Counted from the first letter of the stretch, positions 33,890-45,375 are shown. The stretch: DNA of 64,000 nt from Haliotis asinina (GCF_037392515.1 NC_090285.1:2483501-2547500); one strand, 5' to 3'. Notes: generated by a model from the sequence alone, not told the origin. A program made the numbers and translations.

Positions 33890-34190
33890 GATTACAAGTA
33901 GTTATTGATTTAAACATTCATTTACCGACTCATTCCTACAAGTGAAGGCACAGTAAATAAATTCCCTTAAGTGTTTTACATCTGGATTTGTTAACAACAA
34001 TGAAAATTCAGTAATGCTAGGATATTTACAATAATAAAATGGAATACAGTTTTGTGTGAATGATAAGTATAATGGACAAACAAGTAACACTCGTGATCTA
34101 TGCCTGCCAGGCCAAGCACTGGTACTCCACGAACTATTTAGACGCACCTGTTTGACCAAGTACGACACATGATGAAGAAGATTTAGGTAG
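33890..34190 (-). pseudogene. Possible LINE C-terminal fragment
   Basis: The minus strand encodes HRSRVLLVCPLYLSF, PFYYCKYPSITEF, LLLTNPDVKHLREF and IYCAF. This resembles the terminal knuckle-plus-tail of LINE ORF2s (H-x3-LxCPLY ... YPS...F...L). Only one Cys/His half is present. Weak evidence. Confidence 0.4.
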
Positions 34191-34869
34191 AAGTAAAACT
34201 ACCTTCTGATTATAATATGTACGTGTTTACTTTAGGAAATATTTGGAGGGGTGACATGGAAAGGATAGTAATAGGCCAATTATGAACTAGAAGGATGTGA
34301 TTCCGGTAAACCCACTAAAATATATACTGAGAAACGGTGAAAACGCAGAGTTTGATATGAAAAAGAATAAAGCAAGACATGAGATGAAATCAAATGTTGT
34401 AATTTTGAAAAGCCCATGGAAAACAACCTTCAGTAGTCTGGAAAAGAAATGCAGTTGTGTCAGCAGGACAAGCACGGTACAAACTAAGGTACTCCCATAT
34501 CAACAGTCAGTATCTTGTTGGGTATCGAGTCCAGCACACAGCTGGTCAGTTTAGACTTCGTAAGAAATTTAAATGTTTCTGTGACCATGAAAGTGGGTAA
34601 CCATTCAAAACTGGTTATTCATCGTCTCATCCTTAAGAAGTCACTGGTGTGTCATGTCATGTTGATAGCTAGCTGTCATGGAGTACACGTCTGATATTTG
34701 GATTTTCTCCTGAAAGTAGATTGCAAAGGATGGTCCCAATATCAGGTAATGAATTGTCTACGGACTTTCAAGGCTGTCAATGATTTTAGAGTTCATGAAC
34801 TTCTGTTTAGTTTGTTTGATGACAATGCAGACCCTGTTTCGGTGTACTTCAAGACATGACTTTCCCCAT
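34191..34869. other. No gene recognised
   Basis: Two short overlapping frames (34287-34554) have no recognisable motif. Confidence 0.4.
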
Positions 34870-34875
34870 CTTCTC

Positions 34876-35290
34876 TCAGCAACTCATCTCTCTGACTTGG
34901 CTTCCTTGACTGTAAAAACAGGTAGCTTCAGGTCTGTGTGGGACTCGCTTGACATTCTCTGGTGCATGTTTGTCCAGGATCTCTAGAAGTACGCTGTTGT
35001 ACACGTCTACATATGCTAAGCAGGAAGGAGCATCGGCCAACGAATAGAATAGAATAGAAGATGACGTCAACAGATCTGAACGAAAAGTATCAATATGCAT
35101 GTTTTTGATGTTTCTAAACCTAACATATCTGACTAGATGCGGCCTTGTGACATCAATGTTCAGAGGTACTATGTAGTGATCCGAGACCTGATAGTCGGTT
35201 ACTCTGGAATCAGTTATGATGGTCTCTCTTTTGATAACCCAGTCCAAAATGTGGCCTGATATATGGGTAGGCAGGTCTATGATTTGATGA
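34876..35290 (-). pseudogene. LINE endonuclease C-terminal fragment
   Basis: The minus-strand frame gives IIDLPTHISGHILDWVI, DSRVTDYQVSDHYIV, RYVRFRNIKNMHIDTF and LLEILDKHAPENVKRV. This matches the end of an AP-type endonuclease (THxxGHxLD, SDH) and the linker to the RT in CR1-like LINEs. Frame breaks follow the RPEA motif. No RT domain is found on this strand nearby. Confidence 0.65.
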
Positions 35291-35535
35291 CACCCGTGAA
35301 GGCCCGGTGTAGAATAGGTCTTCAGCAACCCATGTTTGCTGTAAAAGGCGACTCAGTTTGTCGTAATAGGCGACTAAAGGGAACGGGTTGTCAGGCTCGC
35401 TGACTTGGTTGGCACATGTCATCGGTTCCCATTTGCGCAGATCAATGTTCATGCAGTTGATCACTGGATTGTCTGATCCAAACTCGGTTATTTACAGACC
35501 GCCGCCACATAACTGGAATATTGCTGAGAGACATC
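35291..35535 (+). mobile_element. SINE type 1, tail lost
   Basis: Starts acacccgtgaaggcccgg, continues cttcagcaacccatg, aggcgactaaaggg and cgctgacttggttgg to ctggaatattgctgag, then loses similarity before the (ACTC)n. It abuts the endonuclease fragment on the other strand. Confidence 0.75.
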
Positions 35536-35790
35536 CTTCGAGTTTAACAAGAGAAAAAATATATCTGGCACTTATTGATTGAAAAGTCCCTGTTCTTTAC
35601 CACGCCGTTATGCCTCATAAATAACGATTGCATAATGTACACCAAAACAGAAACATGTAATCTATTCATTTTGGGGAGGACGTTTGAGGAAGGATTCGTA
35701 ACCAGATTTGTGTTTGAGTTAATCTGTTGTGTTTGTTTTCAGAGGGCATAAGGCATAATCTGTAATCCCCAAGCCAAAAGAGCCTATATA

Positions 35791-36925
35791 CCGAGTCAAA
35801 AAAGAAACTTCACGAAATGTAATTTGTAAAAATAATGAATAATTTTTCCCTCATGATACATCTATGTATCCGAAATGGGATCCCTATATTTCGACTCTAG
35901 AAAGACGTTAGCAAAACCCACTTAAACCCCTCCATTCGTCGTGAAAATGATGTCAGTGCCAAATCAGGTTTTGCACGTGCAGTCGATCACGTGATCTTCG
36001 CATCGACGTTTTCTTCATTCGAGGGTTTTTGCAGTGGTCTACACATTAAAAGAAATCACTTTTAAATCACAGTTCTAACGATACTTTAATCGCCATGACT
36101 GTCAAATGTGCAACGTGAACGTGCCATTGGCATGCTGCAAGCGGGAAGATCAGTTATTGAAGTCGCAAGAGCAACGGGATGCAGCCGTCGTACTGTGTAT
36201 GACTTGCGAGGTCGTCTACAACAAACTGGCACCAATTCTGTCCCCGATTTCTAGAAACAAACTGAAGTCTGAGTTTTGACTTAAGTCTGATTTTTTTACT
36301 CAAATTTGAGAAAACGCATTTCACAGGATGCGAAAATCGGCACAAAACTCAAACTACAGGAAACAGTTTCGTGGATAGATTACTTAAGTTGTTTGGGTTT
36401 TTATATTTCAAAAAATGCAGTTGAGTTAAAAGTTCAGCTGTTTCAAATTGTGAAGCTCAGTTTGAGATTTGAGTAAAAACTCGAAATCGGGGCCTGAGGT
36501 CGGGTCGTCCACGTGTGACGTCACGAGCGAAAGACCGTCAAATTGTCCTACGTCACCTACGTGACAGATTTCTGCCGGCTACACGAACCAGGGCTGAGAT
36601 GTTTAGAGGTCGACTGTCCTCACAGACCATTCGAAATCGGTTGCGTGCTGCCTGTTCCATTCTCGACGTCCATATCGTGGGCCAATATTGACGCCGTTTC
36701 ATCAACGTCAACGTCAGCTGTGGGCCCAACGTCCCTTCCGATGGACCCAGGGATACTGGAATCGAGTCGTCTTTCCCGATGAATCCAGGCATGCCCTCAG
36801 ATTCGCGGACGGCAGGCATAGAGTCTGGAGGTGACGGTCTGTATCTTCCCGCTCCTCATTTGTTTAACGCCCACACATACAATGATACGCGCGGGGACCT
36901 GTATGTTCCTGAAAATGTGTTCATA
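35791..36925 (+). pseudogene. Tc1-like transposon, truncated, split by a MITE
   Basis: Left end agtcaaaaaagaaacttcac (35794) after a TA. Transposase pieces: ERAIGMLQAGRSVIEVARAT and TVYDLRGRLQQTGTN (36117-36236, first helix-turn-helix), an interruption by a MITE, then SGRPRVTSRAKDRQIVLRHL and QTIRNRLRAA (second HTH, from about 36498). After a frameshift near 36680 come WTQGYWNRVVFPDES and FADGRHRVW, holding the first catalytic Asp. A TGA follows at about 36830. The second Asp/Glu region and the right terminal repeat are missing. Non-functional. Confidence 0.75.
36238..36494. mobile_element. MITE inserted in the Tc1-like transposase
   Basis: About 257 bp of AT-rich sequence interrupting a continuous transposase reading. 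Its ends are inverted: ccccgatttct at the left and cgaaatcgggg at the right. The interior has imperfect inverted pairs such as gaagtctgag and actcaaatttgag. It has no ORF. The family is not named. Confidence 0.7.
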
Positions 36926-37880
36926 GTACAGGTGCAAGCACAGACATATACCACCTTGTGTCTTTGGTCTCACTGTCTGTCAAGCACAGCGAAATGTGTA
37001 AGTGGTTTTCTTGACAGTAATGTTTTATTGTTGATATATATGCTATGTCGACACTACCACATGCCATGTGGATATTCCAAAGCAGAATGATACTTCATAC
37101 TTGAACAAGATGGTCGAATCTTGATGATCTCAAATTTACCTTCCTGAATTAGGAAAAAAGCAGACCAGTGAGGATGCCTCGGCTGTTCCATATTTACATC
37201 TGTGTATTGGGAAACCGTGACAAGAGGAACGACAGTCAACATTCTGTACAATTTGTCCTGCGGTGTGGGGTCTACTGTTGTCATAGTGATATGGGGACTC
37301 CACTTGGCAGCTATGGTGGAAATGGTAGGACAACTGAATGGCGAATGCCCATGTAACATTCCGCTGTCAAATGTCAGTTACGAATCACCAGTTGGATTTC
37401 TCCTGTCCACACATTTCCCAAACGCCAGGACACCTCTTCTGAAATACCTGGGCACGTATTCTCGAAACGTTGGTAGACCTAGGAATTCTTAACTTTGATC
37501 GTAGCCAGTGTGTAAAAATGCACTTGTGGAGTTTACTCCTAAATATATTGTATGCTATACACTTTATACAACTAAACCAGCCGCAAAAGACTCTTGATAT
37601 GTACAAAAAATGTCAACTGAAAGCAACTCGATCACAGCAGACAGGTGGACTTCTTCTGATCAGAGTATGTATGTGCTGTTCTTTCAATAACGTGTCTGCT
37701 TCAGTTCTTCCATGCGTGGGCCGGCGTCATACACCTGGTCATGTTCTTCAACAAACATGTCTTCGATCTGATTATATCTAAGTTGTTTTAGAACTTACAT
37801 AAGTATGTGTAACAGTACATCAAATTAACTGTGTCGTTTAGTTGACGTCTTCAGAGGTTAACACTTAACTCATTTGTTCT
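36926..37880. other. No gene recognised
   Basis: Short frames only (for example 37202-37492 plus, 37054-37359 minus) without recognisable domains. A motif gggcacgtattctcgaaacg (37449) resembles the terminus of a MITE, but no partner end was found. Confidence 0.35.
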
Positions 37881-37887
37881 TGAGGAA

Positions 37888-37996
37888 ACGAGTTTGTGTT
37901 TGTGTGTTTGTGTTTGTGTGTTTGTGTTTGTGTGTTTGTGTGTTTGTGTGTTTGTGTTTGTGTGTTTGTGTTTGTGTTTGTGTGTTTGTGTGTGAT
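37888..37996. repeat. (TGTTTG/TGTG)n microsatellite
   Basis: Imperfect run of gtgtttgtgtttgtgtg. The minus-strand Thr-Asn-Gln-His-Lys frames are artefacts. Confidence 0.9.
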
Positions 37997-38464
37997 TGTG
38001 TCCACATAATAATGATGATGCAACAAGTTCCTTCCTTCCCCGATCCACACGTAAACCTCAAGTCTGTTTCTGCCGTTGTGAGATGCGCCACTAGAGCGTC
38101 ATCCATCACAACCGAGAAGTAGGATAATGAACAATTCCATAATAGATAATTATATATTATTCCAAAACGGATAGTTGCCAAGGTGGCAAAAACATATAAA
38201 GTAGAAACACTAATTGCCAAAGGATGCCAGTGTGCCCCGATTAGGTTCTGCCATTACTGATAATGCACCTTGATGTTTTGATCGATGAAGATCCAAACGT
38301 TCACAATGTCTCCACTGTCCTGTCTTTAACTGGGGATGTTTGAGCAAACTATCGGTGGACAGCATACACTAACACGACTGACACATAGAGCCTTACCCAA
38401 CTTATATTTCATTCCCACATCTAAAGGAGACTCACGATGACTTCAGACTGAAGCAGGATTAACT

Positions 38465-38640
38465 GATACTAACACTGACACCTGACGTCAAAGTGACCGC
38501 GACTGCAGCAAGCCTGATACTAGCACTGACTCCCGACGTCAAAGTGACCACGACTGCAACAACCCTGATACTAACACCAACTCCCGACGTCCAAATGACC
38601 TCAGCTACAACAAGCCTTGATACTCACTCCTGACAGTTTG
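38465..38640. repeat. 51-bp minisatellite, about 3.4 copies
   Basis: Units start gatactaacactga / gatactagcactga / gatactaacaccaa / gatactcactcctga at 38465, 38516, 38567 and 38619. They share cgacgtcaaagtgacc. Diverged units, so an old array. Confidence 0.85.
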
Positions 38641-39445
38641 TTCGCAGTTCGTTGTCTTTATTCTGGAAGTGTTATGCGGAGTTGGGAACCTTTGAAATGA
38701 CAGTAGAGTAGGATTCTACCCAGTTAAATTTCCTAAAACAATATTTCTGTTGGTTCTTGTAGTCGCATCGTCAACACATGTTTGGGGGGATTCTCTTCCG
38801 AAACAGTGAATAATGTGTAAAGTTCAAAGATTCCTTGTTATGCCAAAACAAAACAAACTCGACTGGACAGTGATGTTAAAAGTGATTTAAATATTGCATG
38901 TCTCGCTGCTGTTTAACACATGACAATGTGATTTGGTTAACGAAGTACCAGACCCGACAGCTTGACTCATTAAACCGACCGTGGTTAGGTTAGCAACATA
39001 GATGAACAGGAGATATTGCGGTGGTTGAGCAACAACAATCAACATAATATTCCATTCTGCTCGGCCACAGTTGCCAGTTGGATCATTCCTTTCTGTACCA
39101 TAAATTCCGCCTTTCTAAGAAGGTGCTATCATAAATATAATATGATTCGGACATATAATATGGTCGTTATAGCTAACGAAATAGCTAACAATCTACTCCA
39201 GTAGGCACGACATAAAACGCAAGGTGCCTACCTGAAATTGTCGATTCGAAAACCACATCCGACCCAATAATGTGTACCTGAGTAAATGTTCAAAAATATA
39301 ATATGATACGGGATATGTTCCTTGGACATTCAGCTCCTGGTCGTTTCTAAGCAATTACCGTTGTCGGACAAGACTACATACCAACGCGATGGAAGTGAAT
39401 GGAGAGAACATAGTTTTAACACGTATTTAGCAATTAGCAATACCA
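38641..39445. other. No gene recognised
   Basis: About 800 bp without a supported feature. Confidence 0.4.
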
Positions 39446-39447
39446 CG

Positions 39448-39448
39448 G

Positions 39449-39497
<49 letters not shown>

Positions 39498-39602
39498 TCA
39501 CTCACTCACACGCTCACTCACACACGCAGTCACACACTTTCTCTCTCACACAGACACTCTCTCTCTCTCTCTCCCTCTCTCTCTCTCTCACACACACACA
39601 CA

Positions 39603-39672
<70 letters not shown>
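39448..39672. repeat. Compound (CA)n(CTCT)n microsatellite
   Basis: CA run 39452-39495, an interrupted middle, (CT)n blocks, then CA run 39628-39670. Frames through it are not genes. Confidence 0.95.
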
Positions 39673-40150
39673 AGTGTGGAGAATAAAACATATATGTAAG
39701 TTTGTGAACAATTTACTGAACGTTGTAACTAGTAGTATTAGTGGATAGCACATCAACGTGACAATAACAGTGACAGCAATCAACGTTTCACAATAAAAAC
39801 AATAAAAATGCACATGAGCAAATAACCTGTTACCTTGTTTTATGTTGATGAGTTAAGTTATGCCATCTTGTTTATCACGAGGACCACACCGTCACGGGGT
39901 GTACTAGTGTACTAACTCCTTCGTCAGACTAATGTGTTCCTTATGATAAAGACGTTGACATTACCTGCTTATACAAAATGGAAACGGGCAGTGGTTGATA
40001 TCACGAACAGCCCCGTGTGGTGACCCATATCTCATCCGTGATTGAGATTAAATTTGAGGTCACCGTGGATGTATTGTATCACGGCCTCCCTGTGTGTGAC
40101 AGTAATTATTTAACACCTCCAGATACAATTTCTCTCAACCAGGAAGATTT
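39673..40150. other. No gene recognised
   Basis: About 480 bp without a supported feature. Confidence 0.4.
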
Positions 40151-40154
40151 TAAG

Positions 40155-40835
40155 TCTCATCGGCAATATTTCAGCCATAACGTAAGTAAATGAATGGATT
40201 TATCATGATTAAAAAGTAAATTTTCAATGCCTGTCAACGAAGGACAGTAATACATCTAGAATATTACACATAAGTTTAAAATTAGTAAATAAATCTAAAA
40301 GAGTGTAACCATGAAAGACGATACCATATAAAACTGGCTGTTGATCGCCAACAACTGAAGGTAGATCATCACACTAAGGACCATGGGGACTTACAGTACC
40401 TTTGCTACCTGCATGGTGACCCATTTGGACTTACACCATCCCTTCAGCTGCTGGCGATTGCAGGGCGATTTAACCAAAACTAAACATGTATTTGTATTTA
40501 CGAAACATATCACAATTTATTCAACAATCCTATTCTTTTAAAAATTCAGTAATTAAATTATAATTAACATTAAAAAGATTCTTCACCGTCTTGACGCCGA
40601 AATATTTACCACCTGGGATGGAAATATCAATAGAGTCCACAAGGACATGCTTGATCCTGATTCTTTCATCACAAGGGATACAAAATGGAGGATCCTCACC
40701 TTTTAGTTTGCGATAACAAAAACGCATACGGTCTGAGTAACCAACAGAGGACAACGTCGTATTGGCCAGAAGCAAGAAAATTATGATTCAATATTTTTAT
40801 AAAAAGTGGATGCTTACCAAAAAAAATATAATGGG
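40155..40835 (-). mobile_element. Copy E: 5'-truncated I-like LINE with internal deletion
   Basis: The minus strand carries the RNase H part (ctggccaatacgac near 40760), then jumps to the knuckle region (LKGEDPPFCIPCDERIRIKH). It passes through LFNVNYNLITEFLKE and a 3' UTR (ggatggtgtaaatcc near 40430) to a terminal atggctgaaatattgcc near 40163. The sequence between CWL and the knuckle, roughly 280 bp in B, is deleted. The tail (ACTC)n is lost. Confidence 0.78.
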
Positions 40836-41190
40836 CTGAAGGCAAGATGGCGACTCGGAAATAAGAGACGGGAGATCAGAAGATCATAACATTGTCCTTC
40901 AACAATAAGTAGTTGTAACGAATGCTATCTAATCTAAGCATGAGTGAGGAAGTTGCTTTAGGGACAGGTATAACCTGAGGAGGCTAAAGACTACTCCAGC
41001 ACGGTATGGATCTTCAAGACAGTATCTAGACTGACGTATGTAGATATGCCAGAGCAGAACTCCATAATCTCCCATGACACCAAGACCTGAAGTCTGATGA
41101 CGTTACCACCCTGTACATACAGTCAACGTATAACTGTGGTCATGGTACCGCTCATTCTTATACAACTTTATTAACTTAGAACTCTAACTT
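40836..41190. other. No gene recognised
   Basis: About 350 bp between copy E and the Harbinger-like element, without a supported feature. Confidence 0.4.
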
Positions 41191-41195
41191 ACTGA

Positions 41196-41892
41196 GCCCG
41201 TTTGTTCAAAAGCCTGTTTTAACGGACTGTTAACTAGTCCATAATGGAATGTTAACGTTAAGAGAGTGAAAGGATGTTGCTCAAAGCTCCGCCAACTTTA
41301 ACGGTCCGTTAGGAAGACGTTGAGTTAACGTCAGGAGAGGGGTTACATTAGCTCACTAACGTTACCATTAGCACTAGTTCAACACCTAGCTCCATGGTGA
41401 CAAAATGCCATTTATTGTCCAGGGTGATGTTGATGAACATTAGACCACAAAGAAAACCTAATGAATTCAGAAAATTTTCTGTTGATTTTAATGAAGTGGA
41501 ATTACACCAGAGATACCGATTTCAGAGAGGTTTCATTAGCTGCATTATATCTTTGGTTCATGATGATGTGGAGAGAGACACAAAAAGAAACCATGCTCTC
41601 ACTGTCTTTTTAGCCATTTGGGGGCATATTTCCCCACTTTTCTTTCATCTTCTCTACATCACGTGACAATTCAGTTGCTTCTGATGCCATTTTGAGAGGG
41701 ATCACGGAAGAGTGTGCAAGTAATTGTGGGTAATGGTTAGGTCCTTCACATGCTATTAACCTCTAATCACAACATTGGTTAACGGCCGGCAAAAAGCAAC
41801 CAAATTCTAAGATACTGTTAACTAACTTTTCGTTATTTAATGGGTCGTTAGTGCTTAACGGTAAAATAACGGTGCTTTGAACAACCGGGCCC
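41196..41892 (+). mobile_element. PIF/Harbinger-like non-autonomous element with a transposase remnant
   Basis: The ends form an imperfect inverted repeat: gcccgtttgttcaaaagc at the left, and ctttgaacaaccgggcc at the right. The 3-bp tga on both sides (41193-41195, 41893-41895) fits a 3-bp TSD. The interior is rich in gttaacg/cgttaac pairs. A 90-residue frame (41394-41666) contains NEFRKFSVDFNEVELHQRYR and DTKRNHALTVFLAI. This resembles the N-terminal part of Harbinger transposases (RYRF ... T.RN.AL). The DDE part is absent, so this is a deletion derivative mobilised in trans. Confidence 0.65.
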
Positions 41893-42070
41893 TGATTCTT
41901 ATCATACAAAATCTGTGATTGATTTAGATATGTACTGATACTTTTTTTTGTAAATGTATAGAATGTAAAGTAATGCCATAAGCAGTACGTATATATTAAT
42001 TATTCTTTATACATGGGTGCCCTCGGCAGTTTTTACCATGAGCTTTTGCAGTGAGGACAAGGGCAGTTCA

Positions 42071-42150
42071 ACCTGATGATGGGGCTCGAACAGGAAAGTC
42101 GGGAGAAATAAATACAAGAAGTTGTTATCCATAAGATTTTTCCTGTTTGT
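42071..42150 (+). repeat. Hairpin-ended dispersed repeat
   Basis: aacctgatgatggggctcga, then aataaatacaagaagttg and ttatccataagat, as at 21820-21930 and 50336-50405. It lies just downstream of the receptor gene on the minus strand. Confidence 0.6.
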
Positions 42151-42240
42151 CTAAACTGATTGTTAGTTAGTGGTCCCGGAATAGACACGTACAAAGAAAC
42201 CTAATGATACACTGGATTCGTATAAATATATACATTCTGC

Positions 42241-43617
42241 TCACGCATAATTCCTTACATCCTCAGAAATGGTCGACATTTTTGTCTGAGGCTCGGAGAG
42301 AGAAGACTCCCGCTTGTACTTCTGTTGTCTGCACATCGTGGCCATGAAAGGAAGTCGTCTGAAGAAGGTTCGTCGGTAAGCCTTACTGAGTGTGATGTAG
42401 AACACGAAGTCGGTGGACAAGCTGAACATGATGAGTAAACCGTTGACGTCTTTCATCAACATGTTGACATAATGTTCCTTCCTATACAGAGTATACTCGG
42501 GCACAAATCTCTGTACCAGCGCGTCTGTTGTCAGAGGGATTGCCAGCACTGTGAACAGGAATGTCGACGTTAGGATGGTGATAGTCGTCTGCCTCTCTCG
42601 CTTTGCCGTCTTCTCTGCGTCCACAGTCGTGTTCATCTTTGCTCTGTTCTTGCTGTGTTTCCTGAGAGCCAGGAGGACGCATAGGTTCATGATAAGGCCA
42701 CACACGAGGACGATGTAGGTGAAGAGGACACTGTTAGCTATTGAAAGACCGTCGATGAAGTCTTTGTTATTTATGTATATCGCTGATAGCGCGAGAGTAT
42801 AGTCTGTCGAGTTGGGTTTAAGAACTATATCGAATTTCAGTGATCCTGGTAAATGACAAGAAAAGCAAATAATCGTCACCGATGTTATAAAGATAATTGG
42901 TGATTTGATGAGACGGAAGTTTCTGGACTTCAAAGGGAAGGCAACAGCTAAGAAGCGTTCCGTGGACACAAGGACACTCAAACAGTACATCAGGACACGG
43001 AGAGTCGCCGAAAAGAGATTTGACCCATACATAGCAAAATATAGATAGTCTTGCCTCTTGAGTGCCTCGGTTCCATGTACTTGTCTAAGAATGTGCCTCA
43101 CACTATTGAACAAGGCAAAGAGTAGTTCTTTAGCGGCGATAGCTATAAGATAGGTGCTTGTGGGACTCCTCATGGCGGGATCTGTGTATACCAACAGATT
43201 GAATGTGTTGAGGAGAACTGCACTGATAAACAGAGGGTAGAAGAGGTAAAGACATACTTTCGCCCCGACTTCATACTGTTCCTTAGAAAGCTTTCCCTGT
43301 GAGGTGATGGAAATACGAGGCTGATTTGGTAGCTCACCGTTTTCCTTGCACGACTTTGTCTTGGTCTCACCGTCGGTGTCGTTGAAGTTGGGATGTACAT
43401 CAGAGGTGTCATACATCACGCCGTCAGTATCGTCACTCAGTAAATCTGGATCTACAGTACAGTTCCTCGACCCGGAGACAGACTTTGTATCAGGACTTGA
43501 GATGTCTACTCCTCCCTGGTTACCATAGTCCGTGGTTGTCAAGAATTGTTCGGCTCGACCCACAACTGCTCCCAGCAATACACTTAAGCAACAGATGTGA
43601 AATGTGTGAAGCGCCAT
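42241..43617 (-). CDS. Intronless class A GPCR, paralog 1
   Basis: 458 residues from ATG 43617. Signal peptide about 1-22 (LSVLLGAVVGRAEQ). Acidic ectodomain to about 120 with N-glycosylation sites NCT52 and NDT79. Seven hydrophobic segments at about 124-145, 155-176, 194-218, 238-258, 290-318, 344-366 and 386-412. TM3 ends STERFLAVAFPL (ERF for DRY). TM7 has STDFVFY (variant of NPxxY). ICL3 is Lys/Arg-rich (KHSKNRAKMN). The TM2 motif reads LIAIAAKELLF: Lys163 stands where paralog 2 has Asp (Asp2.50, the sodium site). No Cys at 3.25 and no ECL2 Cys. A plasma-membrane receptor; ligand unknown; resembles molluscan peptide/chemosensory receptors. Real gene is likely given the long intact frame and TATA box. 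Confidence 0.85.
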   Translation of the reverse strand: MALHTFHICCLSVLLGAVVGRAEQFLTTTDYGNQGGVDISSPDTKSVSGSRNCTVDPDLLSDDTDGVMYDTSDVHPNFNDTDGETKTKSCKENGELPNQPRISITSQGKLSKEQYEVGAKVCLYLFYPLFISAVLLNTFNLLVYTDPAMRSPTSTYLIAIAAKELLFALFNSVRHILRQVHGTEALKRQDYLYFAMYGSNLFSATLRVLMYCLSVLVSTERFLAVAFPLKSRNFRLIKSPIIFITSVTIICFSCHLPGSLKFDIVLKPNSTDYTLALSAIYINNKDFIDGLSIANSVLFTYIVLVCGLIMNLCVLLALRKHSKNRAKMNTTVDAEKTAKRERQTTITILTSTFLFTVLAIPLTTDALVQRFVPEYTLYRKEHYVNMLMKDVNGLLIMFSLSTDFVFYITLSKAYRRTFFRRLPFMATMCRQQKYKRESSLSEPQTKMSTISEDVRNYA

Positions 43618-43659
43618 CTCAAACCACCTGCGTCTACATCATCTGTACATGGCGTCGAG

Positions 43660-43667
43660 TTTTTATA
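43660..43667 (-). promoter_or_regulatory. TATA box of GPCR paralog 1
   Basis: TATAAAAA on the minus strand, 43 bp upstream of the ATG. The same spacing is found at paralog 2, predicting a very short 5' leader. Confidence 0.6.
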
Positions 43668-43679
43668 CCCGACGGCTGT

Positions 43680-44018
43680 ATAGGGAACATGACGGATCCA
43701 CTGGACAACGGCACAGAACAGCCACTAACATGAGATGATCCGAAACAATCGATTTCAAGTAATGATAATGGATTGATAATGATAACTTTTCCACCGCAAA
43801 GACGACAGCCTCGAGTTTCATTGTTGATTGAAGAAAATACAGACGAGATGAATCAAAGTTCATTGATTATGAACCGTTATGAAAGGATGGAAAATGTATA
43901 GTTATTCCAAGAAGCCATGGGTGGACAGCGGACACAGTGGCTCCGCCCGAACATAAGTGAAGGTCCAATCACAGCTCTGGGCAACAGCCTTCATATAATG
44001 ACACCTTTGAACATATTT

Positions 44019-44092
<74 letters not shown>

Positions 44093-45175
44093 AACACACT
44101 TGGGCTTCGGCAGACATCCGTGTGAAAATATCGATTGACCAGAGCGATAAATGGGTTTCTTCTGGTATAACACACCATCTCGTTGTCTGCCGTTCAAAGG
44201 AATGATCCTTAGTGAAACAAATGTAATTGAATGGTGCAAATGATCCGTTACATATTTATAATTTATAATTCAATAACCAAATAGACGGGTATATATATAT
44301 AATATATATACGAACCCTTTCAACGCACGATTCCCATGTTAAATGTCATGATGCCCATGGGATAAGGACATCTCCATAATAAGAGAAAAATGCGAGAACC
44401 CATTACAATTGAAGCAAATACATTGGAAATATTCCATCATTTACCTAGGACTGGTGAATCAACTGATGAACATTAGTGAGTTGTGAGTTAATACTTAACA
44501 TCGTATCGGCAACATAATTGAAGCCCTCAAAACCGGCATCCCTCCAATCTGGCACGCTCATAATCTCGGCACTAGAATTTGGTCCAGGCAGAAACTTGTT
44601 AATTTATGATCATTACCACACCCTCTAACCCGGCATCAGCTTACTCCGTACTTATAAAGACCGCACAATAAAGACAGCCCAACTGACTGTTTGTACACTA
44701 GTAACGGTAAAAATACGGTACCCACAATCTTGGCTCTCCTGTGGATTGGTTGGACGTGTATTAACAACACAGTGAATTACAGTTAAGTGCGGTGGTTAAG
44801 CATAAGTAGGTGAGCAGCACGTGTCACTTGCCAGATTAAAGTAATTGGCGCCTCCCAGTTTGTCAGTCGCTCGCGGTGTCAAGATGGCTTTGAAGATTAG
44901 CAGAACGTATATTTACAACAGAGTGGAGCGGTACTGAGGTATAACAGTATCTAGATAAACAACTTGTTCATACTATTAGTAAGAGTGACGTTTTACTGTG
45001 GGCCCTAAGACTGTTATCAAGCTAGTGATGAACAGAATATGAATGAGAGGAATGTTGAGAAAACAATATCTCGAGAAACAACATATCCGATACAGGTATG
45101 TGGATTGATTCGTTTCTCCAATAAAGGTAACAAGATTGATTCGTTTCAAAAATTATCCACGTGATCTGAATCGAT
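43680..45175. other. Receptor upstream region and unassigned sequence
   Basis: No gene recognised. Holds a (CT)n run (44020-44092), an AT-repeat (44290-44311) and, at 44475-44521, a degraded LINE/SINE 3'-end motif on the minus strand (gttaatacttaacatcg, atcggcaaca). Confidence 0.45.
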
Positions 45176-45179
45176 TTCA

Positions 45180-45375
45180 AATGTTAGAGTCAATGATATT
45201 GTGCGTGTTTGGAACAAATTCCAAAGCAGACCGTCGCACAGGAATATTCTACCAGGTAAAAACAACATCCTGTTGAAATCCGTCCACGCTGGACAAGCAG
45301 ATAAGGCGCAAGTCAGCTCGAAGAAGACCTGAAGTCTTCCTCTTCTGGCTTTAACAAAGGAAACATCCAATCTTC
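45180..45375 (+). repeat. Dispersed repeat block 1, copy 2
   Basis: Matches 17573-17755 in order and orientation (gtcaatgatattgtgcgt, ataaggcgcaagtcagctcg, aggaaacatcc). A SINE tail begins directly after it. Confidence 0.6.

Noticed and set aside
37054..37492. Overlapping short frames on both strands as an exon
   Set aside because: No recognisable domain, and no clear splice signals around either frame.
37851..38220. Thr/Asn/Gln/His/Lys repeat frames
   Set aside because: Translation of the (TGTTTG)n microsatellite in several frames.
39322..39813. His-Thr/Ser-Leu frames and antisense Cys-Val frames
   Set aside because: Translation of (CA)n and (CT)n runs.
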